A stretch of 64,000 bases of DNA from Rhizobium sp. CB3090 (GCF_029714285.1 NZ_CP121663.1:496001-560000); one strand, 5' to 3'. Counted from the stretch's first letter, positions 42,436 through 51,637 are shown. The notes: generated by a model from the sequence alone, not told the origin. Program-made: numbers and translations.

Positions 42436-43341
42436 TTGGACCTTTCATCAATCGAGATATTCCTCGCCGTCGCCAGCGACCGCAGCGTGACCAAGGCGGC
42501 CAAAGCCGTCGGCCGCGCGCCGTCGAACGTGACGACACGGATTCAGCAGTTGGAGGATGATCTCGGCGTCTTGCTCTTCAGCCGCGACGGCAAGAAGATG
42601 ACGTTGACGCGTGAAGGCGAGACGTTTCTGGTCTATGCCAATCGCCTTGCCGCATTGGCACTCGAGGCGCGGCAAGCAGTCAGGCCCCTGCAGCCTTCGG
42701 GCGTGTTGCGGGTGGGCACTATGGAAAGCACGGCGGCAAGTCGATTGCCGGCAGCGCTGACCCAGTTCAACCGGATGTGGCCTGATGTGTCGCTTCATTT
42801 GACGTTGGGTGCATCGCGGGAACTCACCCGCGACGTTCTTGGCGAGGTATTGGACTGTGCACTGATCGCCCGTCCGCCCGGGACGATGCTTGACGAAGAC
42901 GCAGATTTCAATGCGGAGCTTGAGCGGCTTGAGATAGAACCCGTCTTTGTCGAGGATTTATTGCTCGTATTGCCGTCCGGGCATCCACCCATTCATTCCG
43001 CCGCCGACTTGCGGGTCGGGTCGCTTGCCGCTTTGGAACCTGGATGCACCTATCGAAGGATTGCTGAAAGTTGGGCGCGAAAATCGAGTGGTTTGCGGAC
43101 GACGGAGCTTGGCTCCTACCACGCGATCCTGGCAAGCGTGGCAACCGGGAGCGCAGCAGGTGTCATGCCGAAATCGGTTCTCGATCTCATGCATTGGCCG
43201 ACCAGTTCTCCGACCCATCAACTGGGATCCGTCGACACGATCCTCATCTATCGCAGGAATGATCGGCCAATCGCGTTCAAGGCCTTCCATGAAGTCCTCA
43301 GCGCAGCCAAAGGCCGGGACCCGCGGTTGGCAACAAACTAG
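42436..43341 (+). CDS. LysR family transcriptional regulator
   Basis: A 301-residue LysR regulator: N-terminal winged helix-turn-helix (LSSIEIFLAVASDRSVTKAAKAVGRAPSNVTTRIQQLEDDLGVLLFSRDG) and a two-lobe effector domain starting at LRVGTMESTAASRLPAAL. The start is a TTG at 42436 without a clear ribosome site; no in-frame ATG gives a complete HTH. Divergent from the cyclo-ligase and 52 bases upstream of the HPP-CBS gene, which it may also control. Effector unknown. Confidence 0.9.
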   Translation: MDLSSIEIFLAVASDRSVTKAAKAVGRAPSNVTTRIQQLEDDLGVLLFSRDGKKMTLTREGETFLVYANRLAALALEARQAVRPLQPSGVLRVGTMESTAASRLPAALTQFNRMWPDVSLHLTLGASRELTRDVLGEVLDCALIARPPGTMLDEDADFNAELERLEIEPVFVEDLLLVLPSGHPPIHSAADLRVGSLAALEPGCTYRRIAESWARKSSGLRTTELGSYHAILASVATGSAAGVMPKSVLDLMHWPTSSPTHQLGSVDTILIYRRNDRPIAFKAFHEVLSAAKGRDPRLATN

Positions 43342-43393
43342 CCGCCAAGACCTCCACCCGCTCACAAACAGTTTTCCCTCAACTGGTTTCATC

Positions 43394-44515
43394 ATGCAGC
43401 ATCCAGACTCCCAGAAGATGGGGCCCAGCCGCTTCCGCTTGTTTTCGCCGATCCTCGCCGGGGCAACCCTTCGTGAACGACTGATGGCCTGTCTTGGTGC
43501 CCTGATCGGTATCGGTCTTACTGGCGTCATCAGCGGTTATCTCTTTGGGCAAGGACCCCATCTTCCGCTCATCGTCGCGCCAATGGGCGCATCGGCGGTG
43601 CTTCTTTTCGCCGTGCCTTCCAGTCCGCTCGCCCAGCCGTGGTCGATTATCGGCGGCAATACCATTTCCGCCATGATGGGCATAATTGCAGCCTATTTCA
43701 TTCACGATCCGATCATCGCGATCGGGGTCGGAGTCTCGCTCGCGATCGGCGCGATGTCTTTCACCCGATGCCTCCATCCACCCGGCGGTGCCGCAGCTCT
43801 GACCGCTGTTCTCGGCGGCCCGGTCGTTGCGGGTTGGGGCTTCTTGTTTCCGTTCATCCCGGTGGCCTTGAACTCCTGCATACTCGTTGGCCTTGGCCTG
43901 CTGTTCCACAAATTCTCCAAGCGCAACTATCCGCATGTTGTCGCAAAGCCGGCGGAGAATACCCATCAGACGCGCGATCTGCCGTCGATCTTGCGCGTGG
44001 GCTTTCGGGAAGAAGACGTCGATGCTGCTCTGGCAGCGCTCGACGAGACCTTCGACATCGACCCGGCAGACCTCAGCCGCCTGTTGCGGCAGGTCGAGTT
44101 GCAGGCAACGATGCGATCCCACGGAGACATACGCTGCGCCGACATCATGTCGTACGACGTTATCGCCATCAGCGCGAGCGCCGAGCCGGATCATGCAAGG
44201 CATCTCCTCTTAAAACATAATATCCGCACGTTGCCGGTAAAGGACTCGGAAGGCCGCCTGATCGGTACGATCGGCTTACGCGAGTTGTCTGGAAGCATCG
44301 ACAGCATCGCAGGCGCGATATCGGAACCGGCCGTGGCAGCCGCAGCCGATCCTGCACTGTCGCTGTTGCCCGTTCTGACCGACGGGCGCACGCATGCGGT
44401 GATTGTCGTGGACGCCGACTACCATGTCCTCGGCTTGATATCGCAGACGGACCTTCTGAGCGCTATGGCGAGACTTCTGCCAAATGACAATACCGCGGCG
44501 TTGGTCGATGCTTGA
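43394..44515 (+). CDS. HPP family membrane protein with CBS domain pair
   Basis: A 373-residue protein. Residues about 20-185 form the HPP domain with four hydrophobic segments, including LIVAPMGASAVLLFAVPSSPLAQPW and the naming motif CLHPPGGAAAL. The C-terminal third has two CBS repeats (CADIMSYDVIAISASAEPDHARHLLLKHNIRTLPV and DGRTHAVIVVDADYHVLGLISQTDLL), which usually bind adenosine nucleotides. HPP proteins have been linked to nitrite transport in some phototrophs; the role here is unknown. ATG start without an obvious ribosome site; a strong terminator follows. Confidence 0.9.
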   Translation: MQHPDSQKMGPSRFRLFSPILAGATLRERLMACLGALIGIGLTGVISGYLFGQGPHLPLIVAPMGASAVLLFAVPSSPLAQPWSIIGGNTISAMMGIIAAYFIHDPIIAIGVGVSLAIGAMSFTRCLHPPGGAAALTAVLGGPVVAGWGFLFPFIPVALNSCILVGLGLLFHKFSKRNYPHVVAKPAENTHQTRDLPSILRVGFREEDVDAALAALDETFDIDPADLSRLLRQVELQATMRSHGDIRCADIMSYDVIAISASAEPDHARHLLLKHNIRTLPVKDSEGRLIGTIGLRELSGSIDSIAGAISEPAVAAAADPALSLLPVLTDGRTHAVIVVDADYHVLGLISQTDLLSAMARLLPNDNTAALVDA

Positions 44516-44519
44516 GGCG

Positions 44520-44542
44520 TGACGGCCATTTTGTGGCCGTCA
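44520..44542 (+). terminator. Rho-independent terminator after the HPP-CBS gene
   Basis: TGACGGCCA, loop TTTTG, TGGCCGTCA: a perfect 9-base stem followed by TTTGTGTG, 4 bases after the stop codon. The remaining sequence to 44780 holds no supported gene. Confidence 0.8.
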
Positions 44543-44780
44543 TTTGTGTGCACCCATAACTCAGCGGAAAGGCGGGGGGCGATTTTCATCGTCCGGTGCT
44601 ACCGCGAAATGTGCATTGCAGCAAAAAGATATGAAATGCATTGCACTGCGTAAAAAGCCCGCTTGACCAATTCGATTTCGGCGCCATTTGAGCCCACAGC
44701 CTTCGACCTCGTGACCTTGCACGGCTGCCTCGGCGGAAATCAGATGGAGTTTTAACATCGCACATGAATCGGATGAAAGC

Positions 44781-46298
44781 TTGAGGTTGCCGTCTTCCTG
44801 GGAAACGGGAAGCCCTGTTCTCAAGTCGGATGAAATCGTCTTCGAACATTTGAGCGAGAACCGGTCCGGCGCGGCGCTGAAAGGGGCATTCTGGTCGGCG
44901 TTGGATACGCTGATACCGACGGCATTGAACAGCCTCGTCTTCATCGTCACGTCGAGATATCTGCTGCCACAGGATTTTGGCCTCGTGGCGCTTGCTTTCA
45001 GCATCGTGAGCTTTGCCGCCGGCCTCGGGCCGACTGCATTTGGCGAAGCGTTGATCCAGCAGAAGACCATTCGGCAGAGCCACCTTGATACCGTATTCTG
45101 GCTGTCCTTCGCGTCGGCGGCGATCCTTTACATCGTCCTTTTCGCGGGATCCTCCCACATTGCCCATGCCTTAGGCCATGACGAAATCGTCGGCCTCTTG
45201 ATGATCATCGGACTGAAGATATTCTTCGACATGATGATCATCGTTCCCAATGCGTTGATCGGCCGCACGATGTCTTTTCATCTTGCCGCCGTCCGCACGG
45301 CGATCGCCACGGTCGTATCCGGCCTCGTATGCCTGGCCTTGATTTTCGCGGGCTTCGGACTATGGGCACTGGCGATCGCGCAGATCGCCGCACCTGCCGC
45401 CGGATGCATTGCCGCCTTTTGGGGCGCGGGATGGCTGCCGGGATTGCGGATCAAGTGGAGCAGTCTCCGCGAGCTTCTGCATTACGGCATATTTGCTTCC
45501 GGCAATCGCTTCCTGCAGTCCATGAGCCTCGATCAGCTCATCATCGGTACGCTGGTCAGCCCGGCGGCACTCGGCATCTATAATTTTGCCCGGCGGCTTT
45601 TCGAAATGATCAACAACGTCGTTGCCGGGGGCCTGACCTCGGTTACGCACGTTCTCCTGTCGTCGCTGCAGCATGATCAGAACAAGGTCCGCGAGGCATT
45701 CCTCATGGCAACGTTCGGCTGCTCGCTTGTGTCGTTTCCGGCCTTCATGGGGCTTGCCGCCGTGGCCGACGATGCCATTCCGCTAATTTTCGGACAGCAT
45801 TGGGCGGCTGCGATCTGGCCGGTGCGGTTCTTCTGCGTCATCGGATTGATGAGCGGCATAGGCGTCGTCCAGGCATCCTTGATCACCAGTCAGGGCAGGT
45901 CGGACTGGTGGTTCTACTACCAGCTCGTGCGCAACATCGTCACGATCGTCACCGTACTCCTGCTTTACCCCTATGGCGTCACCACCATCGTCTTCGCGCT
46001 GATGCTCGAAGTGCTGCTCCTATGGCCGGTCACGCTTTGGATGGTTTCGCGCCTTATTGCCCTCAGCATCGGAAATTATTTTGCTCAGTTTCTGAGACCG
46101 ATAGCCGCCTATGTCGGAATGCTGGCTGCGGTGCTGGGCGCTTCGGCATTGCTGCAGGACTGGCACCCGGCATTGCGCCTTGCAATCGAAATCCCGCTTG
46201 GCGCCATCGTCTATACGGGCCTGATTTTCATCCTTTGCCGGGAGAGAGCTCTTTTCTTGGTAACGACAATGCTCCGGCGGCACAGATATCCGTCATGA
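44781..46298 (+). CDS. Polysaccharide flippase/export protein (MOP superfamily, Wzx-like)
   Basis: A membrane protein of 505 residues with about twelve to fourteen hydrophobic segments and the Wzx/PST entry sequence GAALKGAFWSALDTLIPTALNSLVFIVTSRYLLPQDFGLVALAFSIVSFA. Such proteins flip undecaprenyl-linked oligosaccharide repeats across the inner membrane. The start is probably the TTG at 44781; there is no in-frame ATG or GTG between it and the upstream stop at 44712. First of three envelope-polysaccharide genes, followed after about 100 bases by a glycosyltransferase. Confidence 0.88.
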   Translation: MRLPSSWETGSPVLKSDEIVFEHLSENRSGAALKGAFWSALDTLIPTALNSLVFIVTSRYLLPQDFGLVALAFSIVSFAAGLGPTAFGEALIQQKTIRQSHLDTVFWLSFASAAILYIVLFAGSSHIAHALGHDEIVGLLMIIGLKIFFDMMIIVPNALIGRTMSFHLAAVRTAIATVVSGLVCLALIFAGFGLWALAIAQIAAPAAGCIAAFWGAGWLPGLRIKWSSLRELLHYGIFASGNRFLQSMSLDQLIIGTLVSPAALGIYNFARRLFEMINNVVAGGLTSVTHVLLSSLQHDQNKVREAFLMATFGCSLVSFPAFMGLAAVADDAIPLIFGQHWAAAIWPVRFFCVIGLMSGIGVVQASLITSQGRSDWWFYYQLVRNIVTIVTVLLLYPYGVTTIVFALMLEVLLLWPVTLWMVSRLIALSIGNYFAQFLRPIAAYVGMLAAVLGASALLQDWHPALRLAIEIPLGAIVYTGLIFILCRERALFLVTTMLRRHRYPS

Positions 46299-46401
46299 AC
46301 CTGCGTTCGGCCCGGCGGCCGAGCGAGTGAATCGATTGTCCATTTCCAATGTCCCTGCCGGACGATGCGCCAGGGCTGATGTGATCGCAAAAGAGGGAAT
46401 T

Positions 46402-47229
46402 ATGCCACTCGTCACGTTCATCATTCCGGTTCGACATCAGGCCAATGCGAAAGATTGGCCAGCGTTGAAAGAGCGGTTGTCCCAGACCGTGGCGTCGATT
46501 GCCGGTCAATCGAATCCCGACTGGAGCGCTGTGATCGTTGCGAATGAAGGCGCGGACCTGCCCGATCTGCCGCCGCAATTTTCCATCACGCGCGTTACAT
46601 TCCCGCCGAACCAGCTCCACGATTTGGATAGCGCGGACAGAGAGAAGGTCTACGACGCGTTCCGCCTGGACAAGGGGCGCCGCGTACTGAGCGGCATGCT
46701 TTCAGCCCGGGATTCGCGGTTTTTCATGATCGTCGACGACGACGATTTCGTCAGCGCCAACATCGTCAGCTACGTTGCGAAACATCCCCAAGCGAACGGC
46801 TGGAAGATCGACAAGGGCTATCTTTGGAACGAAGGCGGCCGGTTGATCATGCATTACGATGATTTCGCGAATTATTGCGGCACATCGTTGATCATACAAT
46901 CGCGTCTCTATGATCTCCCGGCGACGTTGGAGGCAGCCGACATCGATTATGTGAAGTCGATGCTGGGCAGCCATGTCCGCATCGGAAACATATTGGCCGA
47001 GCGCGGCACGCCGCTTGAGGCGCTGCCGTTTCGCGGCGCAATCTACCGGGTCGGGCACAGCGGCGCGCACAGCAAGTCCGCCAGCCTTCTCGCGACCTAT
47101 TTTTTCAATCCAAGCGCGCTTCGGCGCCCTCGCCAACTTCTTCGCAATCTCAGGCGGGTTCGTCCGCTCGATCGCGGCCTGCGCAATGAATTTTTCGGTG
47201 CCGTCAGCGCCAACAACGCGAAATGGTGA
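46402..47229 (+). CDS. Putative glycosyltransferase (GT-A fold)
   Basis: A 275-residue cytoplasmic protein. PLVTFIIPVRHQAN at the N-terminus is a family-2 glycosyltransferase entry strand and FFMIVDDDDFVSANIV contains the DxD-type metal/nucleotide-sugar motif; the C-terminal part is basic (RRPRQLLRNLRRVRPLDRGLR). The start at 46402 has GAGGG upstream and begins exactly at the catalytic domain. Between a flippase and an acyltransferase gene, it probably adds a sugar to a surface polysaccharide repeat. Donor and acceptor unknown. Confidence 0.75.
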   Translation: MPLVTFIIPVRHQANAKDWPALKERLSQTVASIAGQSNPDWSAVIVANEGADLPDLPPQFSITRVTFPPNQLHDLDSADREKVYDAFRLDKGRRVLSGMLSARDSRFFMIVDDDDFVSANIVSYVAKHPQANGWKIDKGYLWNEGGRLIMHYDDFANYCGTSLIIQSRLYDLPATLEAADIDYVKSMLGSHVRIGNILAERGTPLEALPFRGAIYRVGHSGAHSKSASLLATYFFNPSALRRPRQLLRNLRRVRPLDRGLRNEFFGAVSANNAKW

Positions 47230-47235
47230 CCAGCG

Positions 47236-48339
47236 GTGGAAGCATCCGATTTATCAGCGACGGGAAAAGGCGTTAGGCCGATCCCTATCCAGCGGCCGCA
47301 ACGCCCGTCTCAGGGTCGGAGCCATCGATATGCATCGTTGGACGCGATGCGCGGCCTGGCGGCATTTGCGGTCGTTGTCTATCACCTTCAACGACCCTAT
47401 GCGCCTTTGGCCTATGTCGCAGTTGATTTCTTCTTCGTCCTCAGCGGCTTTGTCATTGCGAGGGCCTATAGTGAAAAGCTCGCTGGCGGAATGCCGCTGA
47501 AAGCCTTTATGAGAGCCCGATACGCGCGCCTCTATCCGTTGTTCCTGCTCGGAACCTTCTTCGGACTGGTGCAACTGCTCGCCCATTGGAAATCGTCGAA
47601 CGACACTATCGGCGATTTGCTCGCAAGCCTGATCTCGACCGTATTCATGCTGCCGTCCCCGAGCTTTCTGACGAGATCCGCAACGGATTTGTGGCCGCTA
47701 TACCCTTTGAACGGACCGGCCTGGTCGCTGTTTTGGGAGCTGCTCGTCAATCTGGTATTTGCTCTGATGCTTTTCAGGATGAGAACGAAATATCTGGCTG
47801 TTCTCGCGGCGGTTTCGCTTGCCTGCCTGGTTGCATCGGTCTCGGCGCACAGGTCCCTCGACCTCGGCTGGGAATGGCGATCGGTCGACGGCGGAATGGC
47901 GCGCGTCTTTTTCTCCTTCGTCGTCGGCATGATCATATTCAGGATTCAGAAAGCCAGGCCGCCCACCGTCACTTATTTGGCGCTCCTGCCGATTCTCTTG
48001 ATTTTCAGCCTGCTGTTTCTGCCGATCTATTCGCTGAAATTTGCGTTGCTGTTCTGCATCGTCATTTCGCCGCTTATCGTCCTCGCCGGGACATTCCTGG
48101 AAATTCCGGAGACAATTCAGCCGCTTGGCATATTTCTCGGTTATCTATCCTATCCGATCTATATGTGTCATAGAGGCTTTACGGAAATATACGCTCACTT
48201 CGTCAACAGCGATCATGTGCCCCCGTTGATCTACATCGGAGGCTTTCTGGCGTTGATTTCGGTGGTATCGCTTTTGTCTGCCCAGCTTGTCTCGATCGTG
48301 CCGAGATTTGCGTTTGCCGCAAAGTTGCGAGCGCCGTAG
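47236..48339 (+). CDS. Acyltransferase 3 family membrane protein (OafA/ExoZ-like)
   Basis: A 367-residue integral membrane acyltransferase. The catalytic His motif appears as AAFAVVVYHLQRPYAPLAYVAVDFFFVLSGFVIARAY near residue 45, and Arg-containing loops (MRARYARLYPLFLLG) follow; about ten membrane segments. Enzymes of this family add O-acetyl or other acyl groups to sugars of LPS or exopolysaccharide. GTG start 6 bases after the glycosyltransferase gene. Likely decorates the product of this three-gene cluster. Confidence 0.88.
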   Translation: MEASDLSATGKGVRPIPIQRPQRPSQGRSHRYASLDAMRGLAAFAVVVYHLQRPYAPLAYVAVDFFFVLSGFVIARAYSEKLAGGMPLKAFMRARYARLYPLFLLGTFFGLVQLLAHWKSSNDTIGDLLASLISTVFMLPSPSFLTRSATDLWPLYPLNGPAWSLFWELLVNLVFALMLFRMRTKYLAVLAAVSLACLVASVSAHRSLDLGWEWRSVDGGMARVFFSFVVGMIIFRIQKARPPTVTYLALLPILLIFSLLFLPIYSLKFALLFCIVISPLIVLAGTFLEIPETIQPLGIFLGYLSYPIYMCHRGFTEIYAHFVNSDHVPPLIYIGGFLALISVVSLLSAQLVSIVPRFAFAAKLRAP

Positions 48340-48362
48340 GGGCTGTCGCCACCATCGGCAAA

Positions 48363-49520
48363 CTATTCGATTTTTGCCAGACTGAACGCGAGATCCGACA
48401 GCAGGTCCTTTTCGGCCTCCAGGCCGACCGACATTCTCAGCAATCCGTCGCTGATGCCAGCAGCACGGCGCGCCTCCTCGCCCATGCCGACATGGGTCAT
48501 GCTGGCCGGATGGGCGATGAGGCTTTCGACGCCGCCCAAGGATTCGGCCAGAGTGAAGACCGTCAGTGCTGCCACGAAGCGGCGTACGGCTTCGATTCCT
48601 CCCTTGAGCTCAAAGCTCAGCATGGCGCCGAAGCCGAGTTGTTGCCGCGCTGCCAGTTCATGCCCGGGATGGCTGGTTAGCCCGGGATAGTGGACGACGC
48701 TGACCTCCGGGCGCTCGGCGAGGAACCGGGCGACGGCTGCAGCGGTCGTCTGCTGCCGCTCGATGCGCGCAAAGAGACTGCGGATGCCGCGAAGGGTGAG
48801 ATAGGAATCGAAGGGTGATCCCGTCACGCCGATCATGTTCGCCCAGCCCTTCAGATCCTCGATGTCTTTTGAATCTGCCGCCACCACGGCGCCACCGACG
48901 ACATCGGAATGTCCATTGAGATATTTCGTCGTCGAGTGGATGACGAAATCCGCACCAAGGGCAATGGGCCGCTGCAGCGCTGGCGACAGGAAGGTATTGT
49001 CGACCACCAGCCGCGCATTCACGGTTTTCGCATGCCGGGCAACGGCTTCGATATCGACGATGCGCATGAGCGGATTACTCGGCGTTTCAACGAAGACCAG
49101 GGCCGCGCCGCGAGTCATGGCGGCGGTCAGCGCTTCATCGTTGTTTTGATCGACAAACTCCACGTGGAAATGGCCCTTGTCTCTCAAGGCGATGAGCAAT
49201 CGGTAGGTTCCGCCATAGCAATCATGCGGCGCGATCACCCGGTCACCGGGCTTCAGCAGACAAAGGACAAGATTGACGGCAGCCATCCCGGATGAGGTCA
49301 CGACAGCCCCGGCACCGCCTTCCAGCTTTGCCAATGTATCGGCGAGGAGATCGCGTGTGGGATTGGAGGTCCGGGAATATTCATAGGCCTGCGAATGTTC
49401 GAATTCTCGAAACGCGAAGTTGCTCGACAGATAAAGTGGCGGGTTTACGGCGCCGAAGGCAGTGTCGCCTGCGATCCCGTTGGCGGCTGCGATCGTTCTG
49501 AAGTCCTTGATCATTGACAT
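48363..49520 (-). CDS. Trans-sulfuration PLP enzyme (cystathionine gamma-synthase/lyase family)
   Basis: Cys/Met-metabolism PLP-dependent enzyme of 385 residues. YEYSRTSNPTRDLLADTLAKLEGG at the N-terminus, VVDNTFLSPALQRPIALGADFVIHSTTKYLNGHSDV with the Schiff-base Lys, and ESLGGVESLIAHPASMTH near the end are all typical. The start at 49520 has AAAAGG 5 bases upstream; another ATG lies two codons later. Sequence alone cannot separate synthase (MetB) from gamma-lyase activity. Convergent with the acyltransferase gene and divergent from DUF6522. Confidence 0.9.
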   Translation of the reverse strand: MSMIKDFRTIAAANGIAGDTAFGAVNPPLYLSSNFAFREFEHSQAYEYSRTSNPTRDLLADTLAKLEGGAGAVVTSSGMAAVNLVLCLLKPGDRVIAPHDCYGGTYRLLIALRDKGHFHVEFVDQNNDEALTAAMTRGAALVFVETPSNPLMRIVDIEAVARHAKTVNARLVVDNTFLSPALQRPIALGADFVIHSTTKYLNGHSDVVGGAVVAADSKDIEDLKGWANMIGVTGSPFDSYLTLRGIRSLFARIERQQTTAAAVARFLAERPEVSVVHYPGLTSHPGHELAARQQLGFGAMLSFELKGGIEAVRRFVAALTVFTLAESLGGVESLIAHPASMTHVGMGEEARRAAGISDGLLRMSVGLEAEKDLLSDLAFSLAKIE

Positions 49521-49716
49521 ATATGCCTTTTGCGGATTTGGGCGGTCTCGTCGAGATGCGCGTGGATTGAAGGGCAACGGCGCTTTCCACGCTCGATACG
49601 AGCCATCGGAGCGGCTCGCGGCGCAACTATAATTTCTGTTTCGAGAATAACAATAAAAGATCGTTCTCTATTTTGTTTTGATATATGAGTGCGTCTGTGG
49701 CGAAGAGGGTAAAGCA

Positions 49717-50001
49717 ATGTTTGTCGAGCGCGCGCAAAATGGCGATTTTATCGTTGATTCCATTGAGATCGCCGATCGGTTCGGCCTGTCGCTGGCCGAA
49801 TTTCGCCGCTACATGCAACGCGGCTCCGTCACCTCTTCTGTAGAGGTGGGCACAGAGGATCATGAGGGGACGAGGCGCCTATCCCTGCGATTGGGCAACC
49901 GGATATGGCGTGTGATTCTGGATGACGAGAACAAGGTGCGGCACGAGGAAATGACATTCCTCGGCAGACATCATGCGACACCCAGGCCCTCGGGCAAATA
50001 A
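49717..50001 (+). CDS. DUF6522-like small protein
   Basis: A 94-residue protein starting at the ATG at 49717 with GAGGG upstream (an in-frame TTG at 49678 is less likely). It shows an N-terminal helix-turn-helix-like segment (VDSIEIADRFGLSLAEFRRYMQRGSVTSSVEVG) and a beta-rich half (GTRRLSLRLGNRIWRVILDDENKV). It matches my recollection of the DUF6522 family; function unknown. Its stop codon directly abuts the stop of the convergent ECF sigma factor gene. Confidence 0.7.
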   Translation: MFVERAQNGDFIVDSIEIADRFGLSLAEFRRYMQRGSVTSSVEVGTEDHEGTRRLSLRLGNRIWRVILDDENKVRHEEMTFLGRHHATPRPSGK

Positions 50002-50760
50002 TTAGAACGTGGTTCCGCCTGGCGATGGGATGGAGGCGTCCTTTTTCCCGGCCTGTATTGCGCGGAGCGCCGTAACCACTCGGTCGGCCATGTCGGCGCA
50101 GCGGGCTCCATCGAAGGGAAAGAGGGCGGAGAACGCCCCGGAAAACTGCTTTTCGATCGAGAGCCGCATCATTTTACGGGCACGGTGCAGCCGCGTCTTG
50201 GCTGTCTCCGGCTTGATGCCGAGAAGGGATGAGGTCTCCTCCGTGCTGAAGCCTTCCACATCGCGCAAAATGAAGACCGTGCGGAACTCAGCGGGCAGGG
50301 CATCGACCGCGTGTTCCAGCAAATGCCGCGTCTGATTTCGCGCCAGTTCAGCCTCCGGATCGGCTGACCCCAGCGAGGAGGGAAAGTGCAACAAACCGCC
50401 GCCGGACGTCTTGTTCTGCATGTCGATCTCCTCAAGCCCGGTAAAATCGCGTCTCCGATGCACGCGGGCGAACGCTTCGTTGAGCGCAATCCTCGTCAGC
50501 CAGGTCGACATTCTTGAGTTCCCACGGAAAGCCGAGAGATTGATGAATGCCTGCACATAGGCTGCCTGTACCACATCTTCCGCCTCCGCATCGTTGCCGA
50601 CGATGGCGCGTGCCGTTCGAAACAGGCGCTGATTGTTGCGCTGAATAATGATCCTGATCGCATCCTCATCGCCCGCCTTGGCGCGAGCGATGAGTTCGGC
50701 TTCCGAGTAGATTGAAGGATCCGGTCGATGTCGCTTGGCTGCGGCGGGGACGGCAATCAT
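50002..50760 (-). CDS. ECF-type RNA polymerase sigma factor with C-terminal extension
   Basis: Sigma-70 family factor of 252 residues. Region 2 spans NNQRLFRTARAIVGNDAEAEDVVQAAYVQAFINLSAFRG and WLTRIALNEAFAR; region 4 is LPAEFRTVFILRDVEGFSTEETSSLLGIKPETAKTRLHRARKMM. About 60 residues follow region 4 (including DGARCADMADRVV), making it longer than a basic ECF factor of about 180. It is the last gene of an operon with a cupredoxin and a DUF4142 protein (gap 18 bases). No anti-sigma factor gene is visible beside it, so the C-terminal extension or a partner elsewhere may control it. Confidence 0.9.
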   Translation of the reverse strand: MIAVPAAAKRHRPDPSIYSEAELIARAKAGDEDAIRIIIQRNNQRLFRTARAIVGNDAEAEDVVQAAYVQAFINLSAFRGNSRMSTWLTRIALNEAFARVHRRRDFTGLEEIDMQNKTSGGGLLHFPSSLGSADPEAELARNQTRHLLEHAVDALPAEFRTVFILRDVEGFSTEETSSLLGIKPETAKTRLHRARKMMRLSIEKQFSGAFSALFPFDGARCADMADRVVTALRAIQAGKKDASIPSPGGTTF

Positions 50761-50778
50761 CTCGGCTCCTCTTTATCC

Positions 50779-51108
50779 TCACGGCTGCACATCCAGCTCT
50801 CCGGTCATCATCGGATGAAAGCGGCAGTAAAATTTCACCGTTCCCGCGCGCTCGATCGTCATCTTGCCTTGCGACTTCGCCGGAAGGTCAATGTCGAAGC
50901 TGCCGTCGCGCGCGGTGGCAGTATGGCGGAATATATCATCGTTGCGCCAGACGATCACGTCGCCGACGTGTAGCGTCGCAGGCGGGGAGCCGAATTTCAT
51001 ATTCGCTATGGCGATTTGATATTCGGCTGGCTTTGCTGCCGTGCTGACCGTCATTGCCAGCAACCCCGCGACGACTGCGAGCGCATGTTTTCTATTCATC
51101 GCGCTCAT
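50779..51108 (-). CDS. Cupredoxin domain-containing exported protein
   Basis: A 109-residue small blue copper-type protein with a signal peptide (HALAVVAGLLAMTVSTAAKPA). Type I copper ligands are in place: the His of FRHTATA, then Cys, His and Met in FYCRFHPMMTG. Resembles plastocyanin/amicyanin-like proteins. It probably works in the periplasm as an electron carrier or copper binder. Seven bases after the DUF4142 gene and 18 before the ECF sigma gene, so the three are co-expressed. Confidence 0.9.
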   Translation of the reverse strand: MSAMNRKHALAVVAGLLAMTVSTAAKPAEYQIAIANMKFGSPPATLHVGDVIVWRNDDIFRHTATARDGSFDIDLPAKSQGKMTIERAGTVKFYCRFHPMMTGELDVQP

Positions 51109-51115
51109 TGCCGGT

Positions 51116-51637
51116 TCATTTCATCGTCGCGGCAAGATGTTCCGCGTGCATTTGATGTTCTTTGAAGAGCGTAAGGCCGGTCTCCAGCAACGACTTGAGT
51201 TCGGCGTTCTTTGCCGATGGGATCAGTTGCTTGGCGAGCGCCTCGTTGACCGTCTTGTGATAGGCTACTTCGTTTTCGATATAGGCCTTGTCGAAGGCCT
51301 TGCCGTTCAATGCACCGAGTTTGGTCAGTTCCTGGCTGGCCTGCGCGCTCAGCGACTTGCTGACGTCATTGTCCTCAGGCGTGACCTTGAGTTTCTTGAC
51401 CAGCGCCAATGCCTGCTCGTTGACGCTTTTGTGGTCGCGCTCCATGGTCTTGGCGAAGTCGATGACCTCCGGATTCTTGCTTTTCTTCAGTGCCTGCTCG
51501 GCAGCGGTGACGTCGATTTGTCCGGCGGTGTAGGCGATATGGGCGATTTGGGGATCGGTGATTTTTGTCTCGGCGGCGATTGCCGCGGTGCCGGCGAGGC
51601 CGAGCAGGAATGCCGCAGTCAGAATCGGTTTAAACAT
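51116..51637 (-). CDS. DUF4142 domain-containing exported protein (second copy)
   Basis: A 173-residue protein with a signal peptide (MFKPILTAAFLLGLAGTAAIAAE) and one DUF4142 domain: IAHIAYTAGQIDVTAAEQALKKS, VIDFAKTMERDHKSVNEQALAL, and a late EVAYHKTVNEALAKQLIPSAKN plus EHQMHAEHLA. His and Glu spacing suggests a ferritin-like helical bundle that may bind metal. It heads the operon with the cupredoxin and ECF sigma factor. GGAGAG precedes the ATG. Paralogous to the gene at 35.7-36.2 kb but only distantly similar. Confidence 0.9.
   Translation of the reverse strand: MFKPILTAAFLLGLAGTAAIAAETKITDPQIAHIAYTAGQIDVTAAEQALKKSKNPEVIDFAKTMERDHKSVNEQALALVKKLKVTPEDNDVSKSLSAQASQELTKLGALNGKAFDKAYIENEVAYHKTVNEALAKQLIPSAKNAELKSLLETGLTLFKEHQMHAEHLAATMK

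Noticed and set aside
44561..45167. Two overlapping minus-strand frames before and inside the flippase gene
   Set aside because: They overlap the N-terminal coding part of the Wzx-like gene and show no domain; the interval 44543-44780 has no supported gene.
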